Positions 9,901-20,517 of a stretch of 64,000 nucleotides of DNA are shown one piece after another. Origin of the DNA: Tubiluchus corallicola (taxonomy: Eukaryota > Priapulida > Priapulimorpha > Priapulimorphida > Tubiluchidae); the NCBI GenBank assembly GCA_030141605.1, contig JAQGDQ010000076.1, positions 248,001 to 312,000 of the forward strand, written 5' to 3'. Under the pieces are notes generated by a model. It was not told the origin of the DNA. It made no database searches and was given only the letters and a program-made list of their open reading frames with translations. Position numbers and translations under genes: made by a program. Each line of letters begins with the position of its first letter. Position 1 is the first letter of the stretch.

Positions 9901-12735
9901 TTATGTTCAACATTTGCATAAATAACATATTCCGGTTGGAAAATGCTGGCTGTTTTTGTTTAAGTAGGCAAATAATTTAACTACTTGAGAAAAATCTGCT
10001 GGTACCCCATGAAAAACACTTTCTCAACAAAACAGCACAAAACACTTAATAAATTTACCGAAAATGCACAAACCATAAAAATGATCTTGACACAAAAATG
10101 TGATCATTACAAAGTTTAGGGACCCCTCTTAATAGATCCGTTGGCCGTTCTTACCTGTAAATACATTGTAACAAAATTAACAAATATTGTGTTTTAAGTG
10201 AAATTCCTCAATGGCCACAAGTTGATCAGACACAACAATGAAACTTGTACTTGCATTATTTGCAGTCGCTTGGAAACTAAAAAATGGTATTTTTTTGTCA
10301 AAAACAAACAATATTATTTAACTATTGTGAATTTTGTTGTCACACAAAAATAACCAAAAAAGTGACACTGACAGTAACCAACTAAATGAGTCGATCAATG
10401 AAAATCATAAAAAACCCATCTTGGCAAATGCTTATTCAGAAGGTGAGTAAGCACTCCTGGAAACCTTGTAGTTGGATGCAGAATACAAAATTTAAACCAT
10501 AAGAGGTTGACAATGCGAAAATCAGAAAATTGTCTAATCTAGGTAATACCATTTTAAAAAACATACCAATGCTCCCCTAACAAGAGCACAAAAAGCAAAC
10601 CGTCAACTTGACTGCCATAGTTGTCGAATTACCATGTCATGATCCATGGTTTGTTTGAATACAAAAAAAGGTGACAAAAAGAATCTTGCAAATTTTATGG
10701 TTCGTTTTAATTTTTTTGCCTTTTTATCAAACTTTGCTTCAATTTAATTTAACTGGCAGGTAATCAATTGTCACATTTACAAAACATGACATTGTTACAA
10801 CAATAACATTGGACACCATTAACCAAAATTTTAGTTCATTTGTGTAGAAAATATCAGAGAAGCCAATGCTGATAAGGTCACTTTGGAAAACTAAATTGAT
10901 CTGTGTTTTTCCATATTTGATCATTGCATAAATGATGTGTGCGCTCAGTTGTACAAATAAAGGGCAAAAGATCAATCTGTAATACTGAGAGCAGGCTGAT
11001 AGAACTAACCAGCTTAAAGCAAAAACTGTGCACATCATTAACTGACTCGTTTCTGCATCTGTAATGCAACAAAAACATTGACTACTGTTGATAACAAAGT
11101 GGTACCTCTTTATTGCTGATGTTTCTTACATATTTTGCAGCCAACTTTTTGGTGGCATTACTGCATACATCTTGACCAGACTTGCAAATCAGCTTACACA
11201 TCAACCACTGGTTATTTAATTAACAAAAATCCATTCAAAATACATACGAAATCATCTTTCTTACAAAATGCTAAAAATGTTCAGTTTGAAAATGCATACC
11301 TTTTTCTTAACAGGGATAACCTCCCTGAATCGTGAGACTGGCTTCTTAGCCGAGATTTCTGAAGGTCGATTCTTATTTGCTCTTTTGAAAACCTTGTCAG
11401 CCATAGAAGTGCCTGCACTGTCCTGTTTTGTACTCAGCTTCTTCAAATTTCCCAAAATAGCTTCGTTGTAGCTATATAAAACATTAAAATGTTAACCATA
11501 AATTTACAAGCTAAAGATGATTCTTGAAACATACAAAATCCTGTTGTTTCCATGACTGCATTACTGAACGCTACTGCACAATATTAGTTATATAACTGAC
11601 ACAGCACGTAAAACTCTATCAGAAACGCAAGGAAGAAAATTTATCTCATTTATTTATTAAACTAGCTACAATTTGAGTTGTACCAACTACATAGTTACTG
11701 ATTCCCAATTTTCAGGCATCTACACAGTAATAAATATGACTATTTTGATTTTTAATAGACCAACGCAACTATTCCCTGGAACTACCCCAATGTAAAACAA
11801 TTAAGAAATAAACTTGTTCAAGTTCCAAGTTTATTAGAAGCAAAATGAACTCTCAGCAAGTACCTCTCAGCCACAATAAACTTAAGTTCATGTTCACAAT
11901 TTGGTTTTGGCAATATTCAAGTTCCATTTGGAAATCCTATATATGACATCTCTAATCAATAAATCCATTAAAAATGTAGGTCTAACGACAATGCTAGAAT
12001 ATAAATGACTAAGAACTTTGAAGTCAGTCTTTTTGCTATTAAACAACAAACTATTACAGAAAATATTTAATACATTGTACAACACAGAGTGTACATAACT
12101 CTTAACTTCCAACTTAATGGTCACATTCTGATGTCAAAAATACATCAAGCTATTTTAGTTGATTAAAATAAATATCGCAGAAATAGAACAAAAAGACGTT
12201 TATTGGTTAGTTTATAAAAAAATAATACTTTAGGCTTAACTTAAATGATACATACTTTGGACTTAACTTAAATGATATATACTTTAGGCTTGACTTAAAT
12301 GACTGTTATATAATTATTTAACTAACGTTCTGGAATTCATCTTACAGCTTGTGTTTATTTTAGCTTTTTTGCACTCAAATTTGGCTAACTTTCATTGTGT
12401 TTGGCTCAATTTTATCAGGAATTTGGCCTACAAATGACTTCATTATCAGGCAGCCTCGCTCAAAGACCTTACATACTGAACACTGATAAGGCGTATAATA
12501 GACACCATAATTTCGTGCGACTCGAATAACAGAAATTAACTGTTTTTTCTTTCCTTCCTCTCGTTTCCAATCTGGAACTCGCTCGCAAATAAAAAAGATC
12601 ATCCCATCACTATTGTGATAGATATAGCGAATCAATGCACTGTTGCAAAGAATGGTGACAGATATTGAACTTACACTTTGATTCCAACCCGGTCCCGCAA
12701 TTTTTGTAGTTCTTCAAATGACATTGTAGATAAAT
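6829..12735 (-). CDS. RRP36: Ribosomal RNA processing protein 36 homologue (6 coding exons)
   Basis: Family role: a nucleolar protein needed for early pre-rRNA cleavages (18S, small subunit processome). Minus-strand exons in coding order: 12675-12735 (ATG 12722-12724), 11300-11471, 9205-9309, 8679-8753, 8125-8242, 6829-6971 (stop 6829-6831). All junctions are GT-AG and phases agree, giving 220 residues. Landmarks: MSFEELQKLRDRVG at the start; basic segment KPVSRFREVIPVKKK (residues 60-74); core DPRFDDLSGEF (about 78-88); a charged coiled-coil-like helix (about 100-165); C-terminal GKKPFFLKR and KLEKYLQKKNKRNASKD. Human RRP36 is about 259 aa, and its MSFEEL motif is internal. The reading frame is also open upstream of this Met to the acceptor at 12736-12737, so a further 5' exon with an N-terminal extension is likely and was not found. 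Confidence 0.92.
8125..8242 (-). CDS. RRP36: RRP36 exon 5
   Basis: 39 codons plus one base; a highly charged helix ending GKKPFFLKR, a family signature. Acceptor TTACAG, donor GTAAGC. Confidence 0.9.
8679..8753 (-). CDS. RRP36: RRP36 exon 4
   Basis: 25 codons, phase 0 at both ends, reading KILKIVQKEKDTERKEQLKR and LVKQM; helical. Acceptor TTTTAG, donor GTAACT. Confidence 0.85.
9205..9309 (-). CDS. RRP36: RRP36 exon 3 (conserved core)
   Basis: 35 codons, phase 0, carrying RDPRFDDLSGEF, the most conserved RRP36 stretch. Acceptor TTGCAG, donor GTAATG. Confidence 0.92.
11300..11471 (-). CDS. RRP36: RRP36 exon 2
   Basis: One base plus 57 codons, ending FREVIPVKKK (human equivalent LRQVVPISKK). 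Acceptor TATATAG, donor GTATGC. Confidence 0.9.
12226..12306. repeat. 27-bp tandem repeat, 3 copies
   Basis: Three consecutive units of the form TACTTTAGGCTTAACTTAAA plus TGATACA, at 12226, 12253 and 12280, each differing by one to a few bases. Inside RRP36 intron 1. Confidence 0.8.
12375..12674 (-). other. Unrecognised open reading frame inside RRP36 intron 1
   Basis: On the same strand as RRP36, a frame stays open from the exon donor at 12674 to a stop at 12375. It includes SDGMIFFICERVPDWKREEG and a CxxC followed by a third Cys (YQCSVCKVFERGC). The composition looks protein-like (aromatic and charged residues well mixed), but I recognise no family. The frame does not follow from RRP36 (GTG then TAA in the RRP36 frame). 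A possible acceptor (GCAACAG) lies near 12640 and a possible donor (GTATGT) inside the frame. It may be an exon of a nested gene, an exonised transposon piece or chance. Confidence 0.3.
12675..12735 (-). CDS. RRP36: RRP36 exon with first recognised Met
   Basis: ATG at 12722-12724 begins MSFEELQKLRDRVGIKV; the donor GTAAGT begins at 12674. The 11 bases before the ATG stay open in frame (LST), so translation may begin in an upstream exon. Confidence 0.85.
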
Positions 12736-13199
12736 CTGAAATAAAAATGGCATTATCATAATTATACACAGCAGTGCTAAATAAACTTTATTCTGAAATG
12801 CACACTCAAAAAGCAGAGTAGCAGACATGCATTAAAAGAAAAATATTTAGATGACTAAACCAAAATTTGGATAATCGAAAAGGCTTGGTCACTCTGCAAA
12901 TAATAGTATTAGCCTGCAAAGTAGACGTGGGGTTTCTCTTTAACGAAATTAATTCAGTGATTTCCCACCATGTACTTCACTATTCAGGTATGGCTGACTA
13001 GAAGACCATCAGGTATTTCACTATCCTGCCTTCCTTGACTGAGGAATTTATTATGTACTATAAATCCCGCAAAGAATATTGTGCATAAACCTATAATACA
13101 CCCATGAAACTAATGAGGAATATCAAGGCGCCTGAGAGAAAGGATGGATGAATAGAGTGTAAAAAGATTGTGGATGAACAGGACCAACCTAGGCTAATT

Positions 13200-14260
13200 A
13201 AAGTTTGGTGCACTTAAACTCAATACCGAGGCTTTATTGGATGCCCCACAGGATCAAGCACTGGCCACAAAAAACATGCAGAATAGAATATGTCGCACTA
13301 TTAATGATCCATTATGTAGATTGTGCTGCCAGAAACGGGAAATAGTGGCACACCTTTTGAGTAACGGTGAAAATTTAGCAAATGCACAATATAAAAAATG
13401 TCACGACAGAGTAGCTCATTCACTGGGCTTCATGTGGTGAATATATGAACTACCTAGAAGCTCATCTTGGTGCAGAAAATTAAAAAGTACTAATTCTCTG
13501 GGATTATAACATTTTTCACAGATAAAGTAATACACCACAGATGCACTGATATGACTGTAATTGAGAAACAAGACAAGAAAAGGTACAGTATTGCCAATTG
13601 ATATAGCAGTACCATGGGATCCAATCGGCGCTATTACACTTACACGCCTCCTACTTTTTTCTAAGTTATTATTCGTTCTCGGCACACGAGTCATTATTCT
13701 ATTATTCTTGCAGCATCAGTGAATGTTTCTGATAATCCAGTGACAATTTAGTCCTACATTTATATTTGTGCACAGTATTCACTTAGTATTCACAGTCGTA
13801 CATTTCTTGCTTCTTGCATGTTTGCGGTAAGTAATGAATAACTTTAATCTGGAATTATAGTGCACAAAAATTTATAATATTATCGAAACAAAGTCATACC
13901 GTGTATTACGCCTAATACTACTAGTGCCTACTATTACTTACTAGTATTAGTCTGCAATAGGGCCTACACGCGTATACACAAATTATAGGCCAGAAAAACT
14001 AGGAAATGTGAAAATATAATAGCGCCAATGCAAGCAGTAGCACTAAATATGTAGAGAAGATTGAAAAATTTACTGATCTAGCAGTCGAATTAGGAATAAT
14101 ATGGGAAAAGCCAATAATTATTAGCGTTGTACCAGTAACAGCAGGGTGCTTAGTGTTGTACCAGTAACAGCAGGGTGCTTAGTGTTATACCAGTAATAGC
14201 AGGGTGCTTAGGATGTGCTGAGGGAACTCTAGAAAACGCACTTGGAAGATTAGCAATTAC
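13200..14260 (+). mobile_element. Broken non-LTR retrotransposon fragment (reverse transcriptase C-terminal region)
   Basis: Frame 13213-13440 contains TEALLDAPQDQALATKNMQN, CRLCCQKREIVAHLLSNGE and YKKCHDRVAH. This resembles the zinc-knuckle-like tail (CxxC...H...C, then HDxV) after the reverse transcriptase of non-LTR elements common in invertebrates. Similarity continues past the stop at 13438 with frameshifts (ILWDYN-like near 13495, a disrupted stretch to about 13680). It resumes at 14058-14120 (KIEKFTDLAVELGIIWEKP) after about 350 bp of unrelated sequence. The usual C of CxxC...C positions is partly mutated (SNGE for SNCE), so it is dead. The 5' part, including the catalytic RT motifs, is missing. 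Confidence 0.7.
14126..14212. repeat. 29-bp tandem repeat, 3 copies, within the retroelement relic
   Basis: Units start at 14126, 14155 and 14184 (GTTGTACCAGTAACAGCAGG plus GTGCTTAGT). The first two are identical; the third has a few changes. In the retroelement frame the unit reads VVPVTAGCL-like, so one unit is probably original coding sequence that was triplicated. Confidence 0.85.
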
Positions 14261-15036
14261 AGGCGAGTGAGATGGCACCAGGTGAAGCAAGCTATTTCGA
14301 GTTCAGCATATATTCTGAGACGATATTTGTACAGCTTAGAATCGTGCGTAGACTCCGTCTTGTAAGTGATGATAAACCACCTGAACTGATATTATGCAAT
14401 AATAATAACAATAATGGGATAATTTTATTAGATGAGTATTATTACCAAAATCGTTAGCAATGCAGGACTCCATTTTTCTTGATGACGTAATGGACGTGGG
14501 TAGCAACAAAATTGCATCCACAATTAACAAATCTCGTGTCTTAATTCAGGTTGATTTATTTAGGGACATCTATTCTAAAGGAAAGGATCAAGTCTCAAGG
14601 ATCAAGGATCAATTACAGTTATCATTAAATTTAAGAAACTGTAACGAAGAAATTTGCAAAAAACTCTATAAAAATTGGAAAATTTGAAGCTTAATCTTTT
14701 CCACTAGTGTGGGTGGCAGTAGTGGCTGCCATTCACTAGAAAACTATGATGTATGTAACTGGTGAACTTCGTGACTTTTTGTAAGTGCATCGCAGCTTAC
14801 TTTAAGTGTGCTGTTTAAACTAACTCAAACTTCTGCAGTTTATCTAATGTTCATGCAAAAATATCACAAAATTAGCTATAGTCATAGTCATAGTCATTTA
14901 TTTTATGCATTTTATTTTATTTTATTCTATCTCATTTTATGCAAAACTTTTGATGAAATGCAATGTTTTTGACGAAAATTGACACTGCACTGCTTTTCTT
15001 CAGTCGATAAATGACGTCATCGGTGGAAAAATGGGA

Positions 15037-15160
15037 GCGCCCAAGTGTGAAATGATCGCTACTTTAAAGTAATCTTACTACTGACACGAGGCAGTTATCA
15101 CACTTTTAATGCTAATTCCTTCTAATATTTTTCACGAACATTAAAATAAGCTTAATTCCC
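15037..15160 (+). repeat. Dispersed repeat, copy A
   Basis: Shares order and sequence with 19207-19330. Matching blocks include CGCCCAAGTGTGAA/TGCCCAGCTTGAA, TTAAAGTAATCTTACTA/TTAAAGTGATTTTACTA, GAGGC..TTATCAC/GAGGCTCTTGTCAC and ATTAAAATAAGCT/ATTAAAATGAGCT. Old and diverged; family unknown. Confidence 0.6.
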
Positions 15161-18100
15161 TTAGAAGGCTTTACCTTTCTTCTAAGATAATTTTTGTCCT
15201 CAGAAGTAGCATTAATTTTAGTAGACGTCTTTACACAATTCAGATTTTATGCCTACTATACAAGACTATTCTTCAGCATCAGAAATCTTCCATTGAAAAC
15301 ATTTTTGCTAGAATTCAACTGAAATTAATGAATTACGATTACCTAACATTGGTTTTCTTAGTGGCTAAATGAATTTATAAAGTAATTAACTAAATTTTTT
15401 ATACACTCTCACCAATGGTCATACTGTAAGCTTTAATAAGAGGTTGGCTTAATGTTTATAGCAAAAGGGAAAGCTAGTTTATTACCATGCAAGGATGGTA
15501 ATAAACTACTGTCAAAGATTGACCGCTGTACCAGTAAAAGCGTCATTTTCGAAGATTATATCTTCCCTCTGTGAGGCAAACACCGTGTGTAGTACAGTTG
15601 CGTAGATTCTACATAGCATTTTTGGTAGCGATGGTGGCAGACGAAATTACAACGTACGTAGAATCTATGTAGAATAAATGAAGCAATATTCATAGCAGAA
15701 AGTGATTGCGTTATAGTCCACACTGATGCAGAAACTTCCTGCCATAGAGAAATGATAGCAACAATCTGCATAGAACCAATTTCCTCTGTAGAAGGTGGTC
15801 AAATGATAGGAATAATCTGCGTAGAGTGTAGGTATATTGTGTTACGTGGGCAGCTGACATCGGTACGCCAATGAAAAATCGAAAACGAGAGTATAATTCA
15901 ACCTTTGCCGAAAATACGTGAAATTTTCTTCCAATAGCTTCAAAACCCGATCTACCTAATTATAATATAATTATGTTATATTATAGACTAAAATGTCTTT
16001 TGCACTAAATTTTAATCATCTTGGTGTCTTTTCTTTTGATGGGGTTATAAATTTCTAATTAGTGTTCCTGGTAATAAATAAATGTCTTTAAAAACATAAA
16101 TCTCTGTTCTCTCATTGATTGCTCAAGATCCACACAATTCGGATTATTGATTGCAGAATTTCAAATTTTCAATGTAGAGGGCTGAGCTAAATAAAGTATT
16201 TTGTTGCTTTTATTAATTGGTTATATTAAGGTCAATAGTTTAGAGCTGAACTGATGCGAATTTAAACGTCAGCAGCAATTATAGCAAATTGCACGTTCTG
16301 TGCAAGAAGTTGTTACAAATAACATTGTACAAATGAGCAATGCAAAAGAAGTTAAAATTAGCTAAGTTTTGTGAAAGTTTCACAAGTTTTCCTAACTTTC
16401 ACAGAAGAAAGCATGACCGAAATGAAAAAAATGAATAAAAAGACGCCAGACCAAAAATATCTACCTTGCGTATTATGCTTGTGGATATGGCATGGAAAAA
16501 TTAAATGACAGATGGTTTCAAACCAATTTTAAATGCATAATGGACATTATTTACAATTAAGCGCTGATTTTCAGGGTTCATCCACGCTGTGTACGTAATT
16601 ATGTGTATTACAACCATGTCATATTAGTCATGATTTCGTGGCATATACTTGCGTGTGCTCATTTGCAGCATCATGCTATCGCTTACCTTTGTGACAGATG
16701 CAAATTGAGTGCCAAAATTAATATCAATATTGAATCAATGGCAGCTCAGCTATTGACCTAAAATATAGCTCTTAAAAATGCGAACAACATACTCTATCTA
16801 CAGTCTACCTCTGCATCTTTTCACCTTGAACTTTGCTCTAGAGCTGTATAAAATAAGTGATTATAGTAAATAACTATTCTTATTCATTATTCTTCTGACA
16901 ATAACAATCTAGTGCAGACAATTTTTTGAGTTTGTCACTCTACTCCCTCTTGTTCTTAAATTTTCCAAAATGGCGACTTTTATTAATTGTTATTTATTTA
17001 TTTATTTATTTATTACTTGGAAATATAATTGTCACATTGCAGCTCATTCCCCAAAACAATAGCAAAACATTTTGAAATACTTTTGAGACCGTACAATAAA
17101 GTAATTTTGAAAATATTGTGTGTTTGCTAGGGAACAACACAGATTGATTGATTGACATGAAACAAGTAGGCATGCGAGCCTGTAGCAAATAAAAAGCATT
17201 ATATGACAAGCAAGTTTTAATTGCAGCAGAAAGATTTTGAGTCTAATACTGACTGATTCACAACTTTTAATATTTCTTTTCTTTGGCAAAACAGACAGTA
17301 TTATTCTTTAGGCACTACAGTAATTGTGTGGTAGCCTGCGAGTGTAAATAATGATTAGACTAATTTGTACTGTCTTGTTCCAATTAAAATTGTAACCTGA
17401 CGGCAAAATTTAATAATTTTGCAAGGATTGCACAACTATAAGGATGTCATCGATACTCAGTCCTTGGTGTGTGCTTTCGTAATTGCAAAGGAAAATATCT
17501 CAAATCTCAATCATAACTATTTTTGATACATAATTATAAGCATCTGCAGAGCTTATTATAATGTTAATCATTAAGAACTAGCAACATCTTTGCAAAGTCA
17601 CGTATTATGCTTGGGGATATAAGTTTTGCGTAACGCATTTTCTGGAGCAAGACTAAAACAACTGCTTATTATGGCTAGCTAAGTGCATAATTATGAGCTT
17701 AACTAAAATTTCATAACTTTTATACGTAGCTATTAATTTAGTTTATGTACGTAGTAATTATTTTACGAATATAAGTATAGTCCTTAGCAATGAGTTAATT
17801 ATAGCATAGTTTGTTAGTTCAGTGGCCATTATACTGGCTAGTAGTCATGATCAATTAACCAATAAAATGTTTTGTTGATGTTTACGGCGTAGCTAGTGGC
17901 CGTAATAAGTTTAAAAGGCACAGAGGATGCAACAGAAGATTTCCTTAATTGCCGTTCCTCAACTTCTCGAAACGAAAGTTCTACTGAAATTGATGCCTCA
18001 TTATTGGTCGTCATGGGCTAAACTTTTTGATCAAAGATAAGTTTTCTGTATTTTACTAAGCAGGTAAGTAAATTTAGTACACTGTTCACGATATTTTTGC

Positions 18101-18324
18101 TAACCGTTCTCCACTTGTATGGGGAAGCAGATGATCATGACGATTTCCACTGTCCATGTATTTTTAGCATTACCAGAGCAATTCTTTTTAATGCAAATAA
18201 TTATCATCTTTGAAAGATGAATACAATGGTATAATTTTTTTAAACGAGATGGCATCCAACTCGAGGTGCTTCAATTTTGGGTTTCTTCACTATAATTTTG
18301 ATAATATAAAAATAACGGCTTTTA

Positions 18325-18377
18325 ATAGTTGATAGTAGCATACTCGCTTCCACCCAGGTTGCGAGTTCAATTCTGGA
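18325..18377 (+). repeat. tRNA-derived SINE-like fragment
   Basis: GATAGTAGCATACTCGCTTC followed by CACCCAGGTTGCGAGTTCAA and TTCTGG resembles the anticodon-arm to B-box part of tRNA-derived SINEs (box B GGTTCGANNCC-like: GAGTTCAATTC). No 5' A-box or tRNA fold is complete, so it is not a functional tRNA. Confidence 0.35.
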
Positions 18378-19206
18378 TCGAATTAGCTTAAATTTAAAGA
18401 ATGGCGTTGCTTGTTCTTCAAATTCAACCAAATACGCAGATATATCAAAGTAGTATGTGGTCCTTGGATAATATGAAAAAGAGGACTATTTTGAAAGTAA
18501 ACATTTACAGTTGCTTAGGCAACAGTCTTGGTGCTGTTAATAATTAATAATATTGCTCAGTGTTGACCATCATCAGTTGGTTTTTCAACTGCCTTACTGT
18601 GCTACATTTTATTGTACATGTATAGTCTAGATGTATCACATAACAAAGCATGTTATCAAGCGTAATTTCAAGTACCATATTTTTCATAAAAAAATCATTA
18701 TGAAGTAACAAAACTTGCTGCATAAAAGAATTGAACTGCATATTTTGTTTTTATAATATTTTATCTTACATATATGACAAGGTTTTGGCACAATTTTAAA
18801 GGAAAAATGTGCCCCCAACGACATTCATTGCATTTTAGTATACACTTAAAAATATGGAAATGACCACACAATATGCATGCATATGCACACCTTGCTTAGA
18901 AATGCAAAACAAATTTAAATCATTGTCAAACGAACGTCACTGCGGGCACTGGGCATATTTGAAAAAAATGATTTAAGCTGGTGGGCAGCATGAAGAGATG
19001 CACATAACGAAACTTCTGCAGTTCACTCCACTATTCTAGCTATATTGAATCTTTGTGTTTATGTAAAAATTAATCGTCAGGACGATTTGCAGTAATTTTA
19101 AAGTGTTTACGTAAGGATTATAAATACCTCAAACTCAAGTCCTTGGCTGGATAAGCGTTTATAGCGCATGGTAAATGAATGACACTATTTTTCATCCAAA
19201 ATTAGC

Positions 19207-19330
19207 ATGCCCAGCTTGAAGTGATTGCGACATTAAAGTGATTTTACTAATTACTTGAGGCTCTTGTCACAATTTACTGCTGAAACTTTCCAACATTTCT
19301 CTCAAATATTAAAATGAGCTCACCTTCTCA
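19207..19330 (+). repeat. Dispersed repeat, copy B
   Basis: Partner of 15037-15160 in the same orientation, about 4.2 kb away. It lies about 470 bp before the MRPL16 start. Confidence 0.6.
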
Positions 19331-19803
19331 AGAAACTTGGCTTTTGCTTTAAATGCGTACACGAAATGTATTTTATTAAGCATAAAGCTTCTTAGTTGGG
19401 TTAAAAAATGGTGTTCAATGCTTTCATTTTAACATGCATGTGTGCAGTTTGTTGCCTGACATGGTTTCATTGGCTTGTAATCAGTAATAGGTCGTCTATG
19501 GACCAAACATGGCTTATAATTAGCTCAAGGGGCCAACTGTAAGCAACAGGTCTTACAATGTACAATCAGCAGTCAGAGTCAGCTGCTAGCCACGGATGTG
19601 GGTATTTTCCTTATCTATTGCTGTGTGATTTAATGATTTAAGTGACAAAATTAAGCATGGTAAAGTTAATTATGTATAAACCTAGATGCAAATATTTAGC
19701 AGATATCATATCTCTGTTTAGCATTTAGGTAAATAGATGCTTTTTATTAATCAATGTCTAATAATTTTAAAAATATTTACTCGTAGGTAAGAAAGGCGGC
19801 CTC

Positions 19804-20517
19804 ATGTTTCTCAGACTGATTAGACTGAAACCGCATATCTTCTACCAAGTAGTTCCAGCAGCTGGTCTGAAGGACTACAAGATACCACAAAAGTATGATC
19901 ATGTCGAGTTTCCAGAAAGACGGAAGCTTCCCGTAATGCCTAAAGTGCCACTAATACAGTCACATGAGAAACCTATTAAGATGATGAAAAGACTCATTGA
20001 TCTACGTGGACCGGAACCTGTACATGACAAGCTAATACACAAGCAATATGGCCTTCAAGCCCTTACCCCAGGTAACCTAAAATATGGACATTTTGAAATG
20101 ATGCGCCTCACAATTAACCGAAACATTGACGAGAGAAAAATGTTTGCTGTTTGGCGGGTTGATCCTCCGTGGAAGCCCATCACCCGTAAAGGTCAAGGTC
20201 ATCGAATGGGAGGTGGAAAGGGAAGCATTGATCACTATGTTACCCCAGTGAAAGCAAATCGAATCATTGTTGAATTAGGTGGACATGTTGAATTTGAGAT
20301 AGTAAGACCTCTCTTGGAAGGTCTCACAAAAAAGCTTCCCTTCAAATCATGGGCATTTAATCAAGAAATGCTAGAGCAAAAACAAGCTCTCGAACTGGTC
20401 GACGACACATTTAACCAGAACCCGTTTGACTATGAATTTCTTATCAAAAATAATATTCAGAACTGTCACCGATGGATAGGCAAATTTGATAAGATGTGGT
20501 ATTTTCGATACAAGTGA
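19804..20517 (+). CDS. MRPL16: Mitochondrial large ribosomal subunit protein uL16m
   Basis: 237 residues in one open frame. Family role: a component of the mitochondrial 39S subunit near the central protuberance and the tRNA sites. The uL16 core runs from about residue 94 (YGHFEMMRLTINR) to about 195 and includes KPITRKGQGHRMGGGKGSID (about 124-143) and HYVTPVKANRII. The basic N-terminus (MFLRLIRLKPHIFYQ) looks like a mitochondrial targeting sequence. Human MRPL16 is about 251 aa. The start at 19804 gives the expected length. The frame is also open back to an acceptor-like CGTAG at 19782-19786, so a spliced 5' exon is likely, but whether it is coding is unclear. Possible poly(A) signal AATAAA at 20711-20716. 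It stands alone, convergent with the RMDN gene. Confidence 0.95.
   Translation: MFLRLIRLKPHIFYQVVPAAGLKDYKIPQKYDHVEFPERRKLPVMPKVPLIQSHEKPIKMMKRLIDLRGPEPVHDKLIHKQYGLQALTPGNLKYGHFEMMRLTINRNIDERKMFAVWRVDPPWKPITRKGQGHRMGGGKGSIDHYVTPVKANRIIVELGGHVEFEIVRPLLEGLTKKLPFKSWAFNQEMLEQKQALELVDDTFNQNPFDYEFLIKNNIQNCHRWIGKFDKMWYFRYK

Larger units (their letters stand above)
14273..19786. other. Intergenic region between RRP36 and MRPL16
   Basis: No convincing gene. It holds simple TTTTA/TAGTCA-type tracts near 14880-14940 and a TTTA run near 16985-17012. Short direct repeats occur around 15750-15835 (AATGATAGCAACAATCTGC / AATGATAGGAATAATCTGC). It also holds one copy of each of the two dispersed repeats listed separately and a tRNA-like B-box fragment. 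A strong donor-like CAG/GTAAGT at 18061-18069 could end an untranslated MRPL16 first exon. Confidence 0.5.

Noticed and set aside
13416-13694. 92-codon minus-strand frame
   Set aside because: It is the antisense shadow of the plus-strand retrotransposon relic.
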